This document shows positions 59,601-64,000 of a stretch of DNA of 64,000 nt, piece after piece. Under the pieces are notes generated by a model, which did no database searches, had not been told where the DNA came from, and saw nothing but the letters and a program-made list of their open reading frames with translations. The number at the start of each line of letters is the position of its first letter. Positions within the stretch are counted from its first letter, which is position 1. Source of the stretch: Amyelois transitella (taxonomy: Eukaryota; Arthropoda; Insecta; Lepidoptera; Pyralidae); the NCBI RefSeq assembly GCF_032362555.1, contig NC_083535.1, positions 434,001 to 498,000 on the forward strand, given 5' to 3'. A program made the translations under genes and the position numbers.

Positions 59601-62600
59601 AACAACATTGGTTGACGTCAAATAAACTACCTACTTAAAACTAAGTTTACTGCCGCTTCCAAGGCGTCAGTGCAGAAGAAGCGGTAACAAACTGCACTGC
59701 AGCATTTTCTTCAACAACGTCAACTTCACAATTATCCAAACTTAGAATAGAATGTGGACGAGAGAATCCATTATGTATGTAAGTATGTGTTTGTTTGTAT
59801 GAATGTTTGTCCGCGATTGTCTCGCGTTTCGCTGAACCGTTCTTGATGCGGTTTTCAGTAAAGTGTTTGTATTTTTAAGGAAAGTGTTTATATTTCCAAA
59901 AACCAAGTGTATAATTAGGTTTTAGAAATTTAACGTAATGTTAATGTTCTATGCTGTACCCCAATAGTTGATTAGCAGATAATACTTCCAGCATTAAGTC
60001 CACCAATTATATTTTGTACAATAAAGTTCAAATAAATAAATAAATGACGATCTACAGACTTCAAAATTATTAGTTATATATTCGTGATACTACTACAAGA
60101 AGATCAATTCGGTAGATAACCCGTGATGTGGTAACAAACAAACAAACTTTCTCATTTATAATTTTAGTTGGGATAACACCACGGCCACTTAAATTCGACA
60201 AGAACATAGTATGATTCACATCAGGATTTTGTCATCCAATAACACAATAAGGACATTTTACTTGATTCGATGAAGTAATTCCTCAGGAGATTGTCATCTA
60301 GGTATATGTGTACTATCGAGTGCGTTTTTTACTGATTCTAAATACGCATATAGTCACATCTATATCCCTTGCGGGGTGGACAGAGCTAACAGTCTTGAAA
60401 CGACTGAAAGGCCACATTCAGATGTATGGCTTTATGATGGAATTGAGATTCAAATAGTGACAGGTGATGATGATGAACATCTCTCTTTCTCTCTTCAGGC
60501 TCCAAAGAAAAGGTTTTTTTTACACATTATTTTTTCTATTTCAGATCTCTTTTTCTCGCCTCATAATCAAAAGAACCTGGGTTATATCGTTAGGATTGGA
60601 TGTTTATCTATAAAGTATCCCAACTATAATATTATAAATGTACGAATTTATTTGTTTGTTTGTTACCTCTTCATGGGTTAGATAACCTGAAATAATCTTC
60701 TTGAAATATCATGTATATATGATTAAGAATCTGGAGGTAGACATAGAGTACCATTCCTCCCGGTAAAAACTACTGTTCCCGTGGTATTTGCGAAAAACCT
60801 GTATGCTTTTGTGGTGGCGCTATATTCGATGATTTTTGCAACTAGGTGGCGTTTAATTCGTTGCTTTTTGTTAAGTAAACTAGTTAATTATAAAATATAG
60901 TACTATTGAGTCAGTATGTCGTAACTTAAGCTTCGAAGTTACTTCGAGGCTATCTTAATCTGCATACTGTAAACATTTATTTATTATACAACCAACCTTT
61001 TTGGAGAATATCTTCCTGTCCTTATATATTTCCTCCACGGTCATGGAGCCCATGATGGCCCGCTGGTGCCCCTCCAAGGTCACCAGGGCTATGTGCTGTA
61101 TCTCCTGTTCAGACTTCCCCAGGAACTGTTCGCACGCTGAGAGCAGCATCTCCGCGTTCTGACCTTGGATTTTGACCTGGAAAGATGATTGAAATTATAA
61201 TTTTACTCGGATATTTTTTAAGACCTGTGGTAGTGCGCTGTCTGGGACATAGTCCCTGGTTCGAATACCGGCCAGGGCATGATGAGAGACGAACTTTTAT
61301 GAACGATCTTGGTCTTGGATGTTTATCAAATTAAAGTATTTATTATAAAAATAATATCGGCGAGTTAGTATCTCGTAACACAAGTCTCGAACTTACTGCG
61401 AGGCTAACTCAATCTGTGTAATTTGGCCCTTATATATTTATTTATTTTGACCATGTGCGTCGTTCGCCTTTTCCATCCTCATCGCTACGAAGAGGAGCCC
61501 TGGCTGCGCCACAGAACCACACGGCCCACCCACCTTCCGATGTGCCTATTCTTTTTGATGATAATAAAATCATAGATCGATGTTCATTGTGCCGTGAGTG
61601 TGTCCTTGGTATTAGTGTGTATTGATTACTTATTACTGTCCCCATTATGTGTCTATTGTTATGTTACGTCAAGGCGAATAAGGAGGTTAATAGTAATCCC
61701 AATTATTAATATTATAAAAGCGAATGTGAGTTTGTTTGTTTCCACTTCACAGTTATACCACAGAACCGATCTGTATGAAATTTTTCATACATATTGTGTG
61801 GACTAAGAAATAGGACATAGGGTATCTTTCATCCCGGTAAAAACTATAGTTACTTGCGAAAAAGTATTCTTTGTAGGTGACGCTAAATTAGCGCGGGAAA
61901 AAGCGGATTCTTATATCCTAGTCAGATTTTAAATACAAGTTGAAGATTCCCCTGAGCGATGCCACTTGCAAGGTCATCGTGTTCAGGGATATCCTCTGCA
62001 CGTTCTGAATTTTCGGCCAGACGAACGCGCGCCCGCCCTGAACCAGCACTGGTCCTTCGAGCCGGATTGCTACCTACTTTACATAATTTCAAAAAAGAGT
62101 GACAAGACGAACATAATTTGGTCAAACTGGTGCGTGGTCCTTCGAGCCGGATTGCTACCTACTTTACATAATTTCAAAAAGAGTGACAAGACGAACATAA
62201 TTTGGTCAAACTGGTGCGTGGTCCTTCGAGCCGGATTGCTACCTACTTTACATAATTTCAAAAAGAGTGACAAGGCGAACATAACTTGATCAAACTGGTG
62301 CGTTCCGGTGGAAGGTCAATAATACCCTAAAACTTGAGGTTGCATGGAGCAAATGATGTGATCGAAGCCGGAGAAGTATGCAGGGATGTTGGCACTGCTT
62401 AAACTCCGGAAAACACGCGTGATCTTATGTTTGTTTGGTCCTTCGAACCGGATTTCTTTATTGGTCCTTCGAACCGGATTTCTTTATCCTAGTAGTTGGA
62501 TTAAAAATTCAAGCTGATGATTCACCTGAGCGATGCCCGTGACGGATATAGGGACTCCCTGGCTGGTGTACACGGTGGGTGACTCCACTTGCAAGGTCAT

Positions 62601-62692
62601 CGTGTTCAGGGATATCCTCTGCACGTTCTGGATGGCCGGCCAGACGAACGCGCGCCCGCCCGGCACCAGCAACGGCTTGGAGTAGCAGCATC
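41518..62692 (-). CDS. Flo1: Flotillin-1, gene span (eight coding exons, first exon outside)
   Basis: Flotillin-1 is a membrane-microdomain scaffold of the SPFH/PHB family on the inner plasma membrane and endosomes. Exons on the minus strand: 62692-62526, 61176-60997, 59185-59102, 58500-58282, 52273-52113, 43642-43534, 42569-42444 and 41691-41518. Phases join exactly and give about 405 residues; the missing N-terminus (about 18 residues up to a split glycine codon) lies right of the window, consistent with a ~425-aa family length. Exons 1-3 here are the SPFH domain; exons 4-7 the flotillin coiled-coil with EA-rich repeats; the last exon the C-terminal oligomerisation segment. All acceptors are AG and donors GT. 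Introns are swollen by transposons, notably 43.9-51.2 kb and 52.5-57.6 kb. FLOT1 rather than FLOT2 is indicated by the [24 protein letters not shown] opening and the C-terminal [10 protein letters not shown] segment. Confidence 0.95.
41870..42120 (-). mobile_element. tRNA-derived SINE in a flotillin intron
   Basis: Minus-strand head GGCCTCTGGCGCAGCAG (partly deleted A-box) and B-box region GGCTTCGAATCCTGG, body and AT-rich tail as in the other copies. Confidence 0.65.
42168..42399 (+). mobile_element. SINE-A copy with small internal deletion
   Basis: GCCGTGTGGTTCCCGGCACC head to GACGTGACCATGTGTATGTA tail; the CTTACAAACTTGGGATTC block is missing between GGGATAGG and CGATGGGC. Confidence 0.8.
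42444..42569 (-). CDS. Flo1: Flotillin-1, exon encoding coiled-coil end
   Basis: 42 codons: [20 protein letters not shown] then [22 protein letters not shown], phase 0 at both ends. Acceptor TTTTCAAG, donor GTGTGT. Confidence 0.95.
42662..42890 (+). mobile_element. SINE-A copy
   Basis: GCCGTGTGGTTCCCGGTAAC head, GGCGATGAGTTAGCAACCTG, tail CGCAAGGGATATAGACGTGA. Confidence 0.75.
43025..43322 (-). mobile_element. Helitron-like family-2 fragment split by a SINE-A tail
   Basis: AATCCCGCGGGAACACCGGA and CATCGTAATCGGTTCAATTG belong to the family-2 interior; it resumes after the inserted SINE-A piece with CGACATACAAACTTTCGCAT. Confidence 0.55.
43172..43284 (+). mobile_element. 5'-truncated SINE-A insertion with 11-bp target duplication
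   Basis: The fragment is flanked by ATTCTGACATC at 43161-43171 and 43285-43295, direct evidence for LINE-type retrotransposition of SINE-A. Confidence 0.8.
43323..43499 (+). mobile_element. Helitron-like element, family 4
   Basis: TACGCAACGGATTTTGATGC interior and an end GCGAAGCCGGGGCGGGTCGC then TAG before T, a Helitron CTAG terminus. The 5' end is uncertain. Confidence 0.5.
43534..43642 (-). CDS. Flo1: Flotillin-1, coiled-coil exon
   Basis: One base completes the split arginine codon, then [20 protein letters not shown] and [16 protein letters not shown]; 109 bases, leaving in phase 0. Acceptor GTCCAG, donor GTAACA. Confidence 0.95.
43695..43830 (+). mobile_element. 5'-truncated LINE copy
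   Basis: CCTTGCATGAAGAGAGTTAT, GAAGTATGCAGAGTTCGTGG and TCTGCCTACCCCACCGGGAA, tail TTATGTATGTAGGTATGTAG. Confidence 0.7.
43836..43941 (-). repeat. rep-G, left part of the copy interrupted by the 43942 transposon
   Basis: The repeat runs to CCAAAGCGCATGT and resumes at 51227 with ATGTGTAGAAGAAGCGGCGG, ending near 51285. Confidence 0.75.
44680..45040 (-). mobile_element. Possible Helitron-like insertion in the transposon leader
   Basis: The right end, read on the minus strand, is TCTATACTAATAGGTATTAT and then GTTTGTTTGTTTG, a Helitron-style 5' end as at 6714. The other end is not clear. Confidence 0.3.
45106..47829 (+). CDS. Transposase-like protein of unnamed family (RNase H-like core suspected)
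   Basis: 907 aa from the ATG at 45106; an acceptor-like TCTTACAG just before (to 45096) suggests a spliced leader. Residues 1-190 are Ser-rich and disordered, then a basic patch (RKRKRGSKK, ~337-345), a Cys cluster (CNNNCRLKC, 377-385) and a conserved C-terminal half: RGKHKNHG (485), [14 protein letters not shown] (507), RCEDC (576-580). Candidate catalytic acids are D629 (ACYDMQAM), D708 ([14 protein letters not shown]) and E749/D751 ([16 protein letters not shown]), an RNase H-fold-like order. Similar uncharacterised proteins with the GQN motif are widespread in insects and cnidarians; I cannot name the superfamily. The ORF is intact and alone inside the 27-bp-TIR element, so it is its likely transposase. 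A polyadenylation signal AATAAA is near 47943. Confidence 0.8.
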   Translation: MPPINPRTRKFRGIIKDINSKIEESPEINETTSIRVAQDPSPSSSITGVQRKQYFRNRNSSSSSCSSRQSTRDFSPASDDDKEYKPSSLDNSSSQESDNETRTQNIKLPKKVCQQQNLVSGSQSQFSSYNSLTQKETLSSGTAPGSSSSSSSSRSSTSSTSSSSSNSSSDSEQNSVAPSKRKCVTMNQETDIEIIISKSTEYLSSLQQIALQYDSNSSSDINENVIKKCTTSERPITEVDNSNNYIHNLDSYYGETQILSFHDNQINATVNGNSEVAHDPANFIYVSSPLKQSNPTFYNPLSLKSIVLEQIKNIQTAAISDLTPDEVCQNDSNGQTRKRKRGSKKALAKTLRNMGLKYTSSSTKHKVITERKIGVPCNNNCRLKCSNNFSEEERKEIFCNYWRMGSLTQQRYFISKHMSEIKPKYQYKKISNNRKPKHSFYLTINNQKKKVCKIFFKRTLGINDRPIRTVIEKFNSTGIIEPELRGKHKNHGTKVSAELLATVKRHIDSIPRIESHYLRQQTSREYIEGGKTLTDLYRDYKKDCEKNGSDYVKINIYRKVFKEDFNISFFTPKKDRCEDCVAYENALQPDKEKLEEKYISHLKEKELSRAEKLRDKEFISENNIVACYDMQAMLQVPRGDVSSFYYKSRLNCMNFTICELKADNTDCFFWNEVEGQKGANEIGTCIFKFLEKKSASLSGKVDIIFYSDNAYGQNKNQFVFSTYIHAVKNLPNINSIIHKFLIKGHTQNEGDSVHSTIERQIKRMLRAGPIYVPDQYINAIREAKKKGNKYNVVEMSHKEFYDIKKIQEYKLTKNTEGAIVKVSDIKIIKIEKGDSNNNVRVYYKESYSEENYKEIKLIKIPRARPQLLPLYTSKLPLSDNKKKDLKDLIKKNAILPYYVSSFYNHIL
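48677..51216 (+). mobile_element. piggyBac element, apparently complete
   Basis: TTAA at 48673-48676 and 51217-51220 flanks 17-bp inverted ends CCTTTAAGTATGGACGT / ACGTCCATACTTAAAGG. Subterminal inverted repeats add a second layer: GTGGAGTCTGACAGGCTAC near 48692, GGAGCCTGTGAGGCTACACG near 48868 and GGAGCCTGTGAGACTCCACG near 51155. One intact transposase ORF lies inside. It is inserted in the TTAA of the right terminal repeat of the 43942 transposon. Confidence 0.92.
48953..50818 (+). CDS. piggyBac transposase
   Basis: 621 aa, intact. An acidic N-terminus (~40-100) precedes the DDE_Tnp_1_7 core with the three catalytic aspartates of the family: D295 ([14 protein letters not shown]), D380 (TADNWFSS) and D479 ([10 protein letters not shown]), corresponding to D268, D346 and D447 of the Trichoplusia ni protein. 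The C-terminus is a Cys/His cross-brace ([20 protein letters not shown] then [12 protein letters not shown]) that in piggyBac binds the element ends. The ATG at 48953 follows a TGTTTCAG acceptor-like site. The intact ORF and clean ends indicate recent activity. Confidence 0.95.
   Translation: MSENNKASSSKLKRPSTSSVQGPVTKTFRVGDPSFEKEVSELLLASDQSDNEETIEDLFILESEFIQNHESDNEEVQGHEQDQNQDQDQGEESGDDSSDSIPLSKLVKSNYYYGKNRYKWAKTPPSASKRIPEHNIITSRAGTSKLKPEDSKDHYNIWNKLFDEVMLQCILTWTNVSISSYRTKFVRYNRPELSDLDMVELKAFIGLLYFSAVLKSNDENTSYLFSLDGTGVEIFRCVMSETRFLVLLLCLRFDNPDDRGERMKSDKLAAISNIFNKFVGNSQQLYELSECVTVDEMLVKFRGRSHMISYMPKKPGKYGLIIRALCDAENYYFYNGYIYSGKDSDGIGLTEQEKKFLVPTQCVLRLTKPIQGTNRNVTADNWFSSIELVDELSSRKLTYVGTLKKNKREIPIEFQPAKNRAANSALFGFTSTKTLCSYVPKKNRAVVLISSMHHSNQIDENTKKPEIIMYYNSTKGGVDEADKKCSNYSTSRRTRRWPMVLLYRVLDLSAMNAYILYNIYQPKAAERGDFVKKLARMLVVPHMQKRVINTRLPRELRLTMTRVLGEDMVIEDAQEQATNQGTRRACRICPAKKHRMTTHVCVGCNKPVCLQCSRPLCTDCQ
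51463..52112. repeat. Tandem array of flotillin exon-end copies fused to SINE-A tail
   Basis: The string CACGTACCTCCTGACAGTGG (the complement of the 3' end and donor site of the 52113-52273 exon) recurs at 51479 (one change), 51659, 51839, 51922 and 52022, besides the true exon at 52106. Copies 1 and 2 carry ~75 exonic bases up to GCGTCCG, then join SINE-A body; copies 3-5 carry 29 bases and join SINE-A tail. Units are separated by C runs and ATGT repeats. Each carries a potential decoy 5' splice site on the minus strand. Confidence 0.85.
52113..52273 (-). CDS. Flo1: Flotillin-1, coiled-coil exon with duplicated 3' end
   Basis: Encodes [20 protein letters not shown] then [20 protein letters not shown] and [13 protein letters not shown] plus two bases of an arginine codon. 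Acceptor CATAG, donor GTACGT at 52112. Its last bases are repeated downstream in the 51463-52112 array. Confidence 0.95.
52323..52536 (+). mobile_element. SINE-A copy, left part of a split element, with a nested minus fragment
   Basis: Head GCCGTGTGGTTACCGGGACT to GGCGAC (about 52390), then a minus-oriented SINE-A tail piece (about 52399-52487, CATACATATAATCACGTCTA), then plus again from AAAGGGATAGGG to GGCAACCT, where the CCCAGCC transposon begins. Confidence 0.7.
52828..56248 (-). mobile_element. Full-length non-LTR retrotransposon (RTE-like LINE)
   Basis: It reads from GCCGTGTGGTTCCCGGCACC (56248) to a 3' end of ATGT repeats. ATAACAT at 52821-52827 and 56249-56255 is the target duplication. 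One endonuclease-RT ORF fills it, with a ~290-base leader and almost no 3'UTR: the stop codon TGA lies within GAGGCGTGATTTTATG right before the repeats. A microsatellite tail and minimal 3'UTR suggest the RTE group, which is not proved here. Confidence 0.88.
52848..55958 (-). CDS. LINE endonuclease-reverse transcriptase
   Basis: 1036 aa without interruption. The N-terminal apurinic-type endonuclease (~35-285) shows MNVRG (39), CVNETKR with E68, [10 protein letters not shown] (GDFN 180-183) and the catalytic SDH at 273-275. A linker with basic coiled segments leads to the RT domain (~520-790): [40 protein letters not shown] with D663, [18 protein letters not shown] and the YADD box at 761-764. 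The C-terminal part includes [11 protein letters not shown] and [15 protein letters not shown], common in RTE-like proteins. The intact frame suggests a young insertion; many truncated copies of its 3' end lie in the window. Confidence 0.95.
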   Translation of the reverse strand: MDANFLKEHLNGGDGVRTPSRLVPGGSGMRSAESRFATMNVRGGMKDKIEEVCQMMDERRLDVLCVNETKRKGCDATQHGPYTAYWSGISSTSRGCQGVGLILSARMAECVNEYECVSPRLLWIRLKVGITRIFVLGVYAPWDVGSRGTTSAKSENEEFWNSVREVLKVTKPNEKIIMLGDFNGWVGVKRDGYEKVFGAFGDEKVNDNGRSVLEICLEWDLFVSNSMFQHKEIHTYTRVEGILKSMIDFVIVDERLKNKVLDTRAYRGAGIDSDHLLVISRIRGIFNRWRHRVREQTSALERVKVENLQDMDVGKKYINRLKDEFEDLEEMSDIEDGWKEFKERIVKVAVEVCGVSRRRKGKNHKNAWMSKDVQELVRLKKKAWLDLLAAKANLRMQEVIDEDVNEARKEYKKMKDLVKKAVIRKKEEYKEDFDKRLSEDFQSNLKVFWKSVRSARGNTITRELTRIRCQDGSVVKGEECVLKIWKDYFESLFEKKEGNKKDFCYSEEKENEMEGEIEMFEIVEALKSMKAGKAAGCDRVSVEMLKAGKGVVASQLYCLFNLCWRSGRVPKDWCKAVIVPLYKGKGSQLDCKNYRGISLLSVVGKLYAKVLINRVRNETDDKIWDAQAGFRKGMGCTDQVFSLRCIAEKFLAKSQKVYCTFVDLEKAYDRVERNELWSALSMHGVSSLLIRALKSLYEDSSACVRINGAHTEWFKIEKGVRQGCVASPWLFNLFMDSCLTDLKESKSGLRMNELLVKCLLYADDQVILASSAEELQEMVNCMHEALKEKGMKVNVSKTKTLVFEMEKEMTACNILIGGEKVEQVKEFVYLGSKFTSDGKYDSDIERRVNAGNMVNGALHAFMSSQKLSKKARLAVHRGVLVPTLMYGSESWVWQKKHESRINAVEMRALRSMMGVKLSDRIRNSVIRECCDVKEDVVTGIEKGMLRWFGHVERMNESRLTKQIYKESVEGKVGVGRPRRTYLDQIKDVLVKGQVKSTRNRRACMKRVMNVDEAKEVCRDRGKWKEVVSAYPSGKEA
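56584..56892 (+). CDS. Small basic ORF inside the CCCAGCC transposon, doubtful
   Basis: 102 aa starting [20 protein letters not shown], lysine/arginine-rich then polar. It could be the remains of a transposase first exon or chance. No motif recognised. Confidence 0.2.
   Translation: MPPQKNNNKRVNDSWKKKRTGGTRRKCSREYVKIKNSICTVIEKSLTSDTNGLGPSATNTVEEGSVHDDYTSPSGLVIQTHRLGPTLAADNDNTYIHMCERY
57617..57760 (+). mobile_element. SINE-A copy, right part of the split element
   Basis: Continues GTCACTATCTGAATCTTAAC through a short local duplication (GGCCTATAAGTCTTTT twice) to TTATATGTATGTATGTATGT. Confidence 0.8.
57881..58076 (-). mobile_element. LINE copy with internal deletion
   Basis: The 3' end (CCCCGGAGGGGTAGGCTGAG to CTTTATGCAAGCT) is joined directly to an upstream part (GCATTTATTCTGCTCTCGTG to CATTAATGTCGGGACCAAC), skipping ~300 bases of the intact element. 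Confidence 0.75.
58083..58268 (+). mobile_element. SINE-A copy, head missing
   Basis: TTCTTTTTTAGGCGATGGGC to the tail GACGTGACCATATGTATGTA with repeats that run up to the flotillin donor site. Confidence 0.75.
58282..58500 (-). CDS. Flo1: Flotillin-1, start of coiled-coil region
   Basis: 73 codons, phase 0: [73 protein letters not shown]. Acceptor CCAACAG, donor GTAGGG. SINE-A ATGT repeats start 14 bases past the donor. Confidence 0.95.
58533..58778 (+). mobile_element. 5'-truncated LINE copy
   Basis: ATACAAGGAGAGTGTGGAGG to CGTGATTTTATGTATGTATG, close to the intact copy but with a ~36-base deletion after GGTCAGGTCAAGAGTA. Confidence 0.8.
58780..59075 (-). mobile_element. SINE-A copy with internal duplication
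   Basis: Two copies of the GATGGAATTGA...CATTCATATAGTGACA block are present between tail and head; it ends GGGAACCACACGGC. Confidence 0.75.
59102..59185 (-). CDS. Flo1: Flotillin-1, end of SPFH domain
   Basis: 28 codons, phase 0: [28 protein letters not shown], nearly invariant in flotillins. Acceptor TGTTTCAG, donor GTAATA. Confidence 0.96.
59550..59712 (-). repeat. rep-G interspersed repeat
   Basis: TTTTTATTCATTATTATAGA, AATAATTGTCAAAACGTATG and GCCGCTTCCAAGGCGTCAGT are the complement of the 12934 copy. Confidence 0.6.
59713..60345. other. Flotillin intron sequence with decayed repeats
   Basis: GTATGTGTTTGTTTGTATGA and GATGCGGTTTTCAGTAAAGT recall Helitron-type fragments, but no ends are defined. 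Confidence 0.3.
60346..60465 (-). mobile_element. SINE-A copy, head missing
   Basis: CACATCTATATCCCTTGCGG, GTCTTGAAACGACTGAAAGG and ATTCAAATAGTGACAGG. Confidence 0.65.
60997..61176 (-). CDS. Flo1: Flotillin-1, SPFH domain middle exon
   Basis: 60 codons, phase 0: [60 protein letters not shown]. Acceptor TTTCCAG, donor GTTGGT. Confidence 0.96.
61215..61445 (+). mobile_element. tRNA-derived SINE, head partly deleted
   Basis: B-box GGTTCGAATACCGGC, GGGCATGATGAGAGACGAAC, CGTAACACAAGTCTCGAACT and an AT-rich end. Confidence 0.65.
61700..61920 (+). mobile_element. Probable Helitron-like fragment
   Basis: TATTAATATTATAAAAGCGA, GAGTTTGTTTGTTTCC and CATCCCGGTAAAAACTATAG; a relative lies at about 60630-60810 (CTCCCGGTAAAAACTACTGT). 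The 3' terminus is not defined. Confidence 0.4.
61952..62049 (-). pseudogene. Broken duplicate of the first flotillin-1 exon in the window
   Basis: About 95 bases match the 62526-62692 exon (CACTTGCAAGGTCATCGTGT, CAGGGATATCCTCTGCACGT, GACGAACGCGCGCCCGCCC) but ~48 internal bases are deleted, the donor GT has become GG (CTCAG|GG), and the 5' part with the acceptor is replaced by a tandem repeat. It cannot be spliced as an exon. Confidence 0.85.
62051..62303. repeat. Three-copy tandem repeat, 84-85 bp unit
   Basis: Units start GGTCCTTCGAGCCGGATTGC at 62051, 62136 and 62220 and are nearly identical. The short related strings GGTCCTTCGAACCGGATTTC at about 62439 and 62463 extend the family. Confidence 0.9.
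62340..62432 (+). mobile_element. Decayed LINE 3' fragment
   Basis: TTGCATGGAGCAAATGATGT, GGAGAAGTATGCAGGGATGT and AAACACGCGTGATCTTATGT parallel the LINE 3' end. Confidence 0.5.
62526..62692 (-). CDS. Flo1: Flotillin-1, SPFH domain, first exon inside the window
   Basis: Two bases finish a glycine codon from the upstream exon, then [40 protein letters not shown] and [15 protein letters not shown], the conserved flotillin start. Acceptor CCCCAG ends at 62693, donor GTGAAT. The exon with the initiator (expected to encode a CGPNEALVVSG-like start) was not found up to 64000. Confidence 0.95.
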
Positions 62693-63185
62693 CTGGGGAG
62701 TTCGTACAGTTTTATCATTATTTTTAATTAAACTTTATTGAGCCTTAACGACTCAATAGGTGAACTCAATGCTGAAATGTATTCTCCACCAGTCATCCTG
62801 TATACTAGTTGTTATATAATGATCCCATGCCTATGAGGGTAGACATTTTGAGAGGCTTCGAATGGATGATATGCTAAACATACATGTATGGAGTTTTTGT
62901 AATTATAAATTGAAATCTTACTGGGCAGCTGTTAGGCTTAATCGCCTTCTTATACCAACAGTGTTGACAACAATATAACTTTATTGTTACCAAGCACATT
63001 ACCACTTATCATCAACATCCAGCGTTGATACCGTTTCCACCCTGACCACTTTGAAGCCGGAGTTCGTCTTTGACCACGATCCAAAATTGGGTTAGCGTTT
63101 TGACAAGAAGCTACTCCCATCTCTTGGATTTAACGCAACATTTGGGGGAACCATATACGATAATAAACGATCAGGTTACAATTGA

Positions 63186-63258
63186 ACGTGGCCTTTCATT
63201 CTATTGAAGACTGTTGGCTCTGTCTACCCCGCAAGGGATATAGACGTGATTATATGCT
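63186..63258 (+). mobile_element. SINE-A tail fragment
   Basis: GAAGACTGTTGGCTCTGTCT then CCCGCAAGGGATATAGACGT. Confidence 0.65.
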
Positions 63259-63753
63259 ATTTTCTTTCCAGCTAATGCCAGCTGAATGTGCAGGTTACCC
63301 CGCGATGTTGTCTCTCACGCTAAGTGCTATAGCTAAACTCCGAAACATGTCATTGGTAGATGGCCCCGATAGGATTAGAACCTATGCCCCTCAGTGTGCC
63401 ATCCTGTTTATTGGGCATCTTAACCGTTACACAACAGACGCTCTTATTCGCCAATTAACATAACCACCAGACCTCTGGCAACCACAGAGATGATTGGAAA
63501 AAGCTATACTTCTGATATATTATATCTTATGTATTATATTATATGTTATAATTTCTTTATATATGTATATACTGATGTTTGTATCTATCACCTTGAGATA
63601 AAAATCATAACATACTATAAATATTTTTTACAGGGAAATTGATATATAATGTTTTTATTTTTAAATTATTTAAAATTCGCTACGGCGCAAATACGCTAAC
63701 CAATGACAATACATTTAACTTAATATTACAAATGACATAAATCTCAGCTAACG

Positions 63754-63972
63754 ACTATACATATATTCACGTCTTTATCCCTTGCAGGGTAGACATAACC
63801 AACGGTCTTGAAAAGACTGAAAAGCCACGTTCAGCTGTATGGCATTATGATGTAATTTTTCAAATAGAGACAGGTTGCTAGCCCATTGAAGAGAAATCAC
63901 ACGTTTATAAGCCTATCTCTTAGTCGTCTTTTACGGCATTCATAACCAAGATATGGAGTGGTTAAATTCTAT
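63754..63972 (-). mobile_element. SINE-A copy, head decayed
   Basis: CACGTCTTTATCCCTTGCAG, GTTGCTAGCCCATTG, TTAGTCGTCTTTTACGGCAT and GGAGTGGTTAAATTC; no clear ACCACACGGC end. Confidence 0.65.
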
Positions 63973-64000
63973 TATTATTATTATGCGCGGATAAAACATA

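Larger units (their letters stand above)
62693..64000. other. Flotillin first intron (partial) with repeat fragments
   Basis: It contains a SINE-A tail piece (63186-63258, +) and a fuller minus copy (63754-63972). No exon was recognised. Confidence 0.5.

Noticed and set aside
62051..62303. CRISPR-like regular repeats
   Set aside because: The units are contiguous 84-85 bp tandem copies without unique spacers, in an animal intron.

Overview
The window is nuclear DNA of a moth or butterfly (Lepidoptera). It is AT-rich, its genes have GT-AG introns, and it is full of lepidopteran-style interspersed repeats: a LINE with an ATGT-repeat tail, a short element that shares both ends with that LINE, tRNA-derived SINEs, Helitrons ending in CTAG, and piggyBac. 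The N-terminus of the circadian protein PERIOD is encoded at the left edge. Since per is Z-linked in Lepidoptera, the window may come from the Z chromosome; that is inference.

Host genes from left to right: (1) per, minus strand, three short coding exons at 3696-3608, 2777-2694 and 2147-1990; the rest lies left of the window. (2) COPI coatomer subunit gamma, minus strand, two exons (17868-17335 and 16949-14901), apparently complete at 860 aa. (3) A 401-aa double-Tudor protein, plus strand (CDS 20171-21376), with a non-coding first exon ending at 18764; the space between it and COPG holds five perfect TATCGATA palindromes in about 200 bp. (4) A quiescin/sulfhydryl oxidase (QSOX), plus strand, single exon, 24505-26313. 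(5) A long AT-rich stretch, 26.3-41.5 kb, with no convincing gene, two near-perfect hairpins and many repeats. (6) Flotillin-1, minus strand, eight coding exons from 62692 to 41518 (about 405 aa); its first exon lies right of the window.

The flotillin introns are a transposon graveyard with readable nesting. Between exons at 52.1 and 43.6 kb a DNA transposon (43942-51226) with 27-bp inverted ends, a 4-bp ATGT duplication and a 907-aa transposase-like ORF of a family I cannot name has itself been hit by an apparently intact piggyBac element (48677-51216), inserted in the TTAA of its right terminal repeat. Between exons at 58.3 and 52.2 kb a short element is split by a DNA transposon with CCCAGCC ends (52537-57614), which is split by an apparently full-length LINE (52828-56248, 1036-aa endonuclease/RT ORF). 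The 3' end of one flotillin exon has been copied five times together with repeat tail (51463-52112), and another exon has a broken duplicate at about 61952-62049.

In the entries below, 'SINE-A' is the short element beginning GCCGTGTGG and ending in ATGT repeats; 'the LINE' is the 52.8-56.2 kb element; 'rep-G' is an unclassified repeat containing GAAGCGG. Repeat boundaries are read by eye and may be off by several bases; exon boundaries were checked base by base against GT/AG and reading phase.
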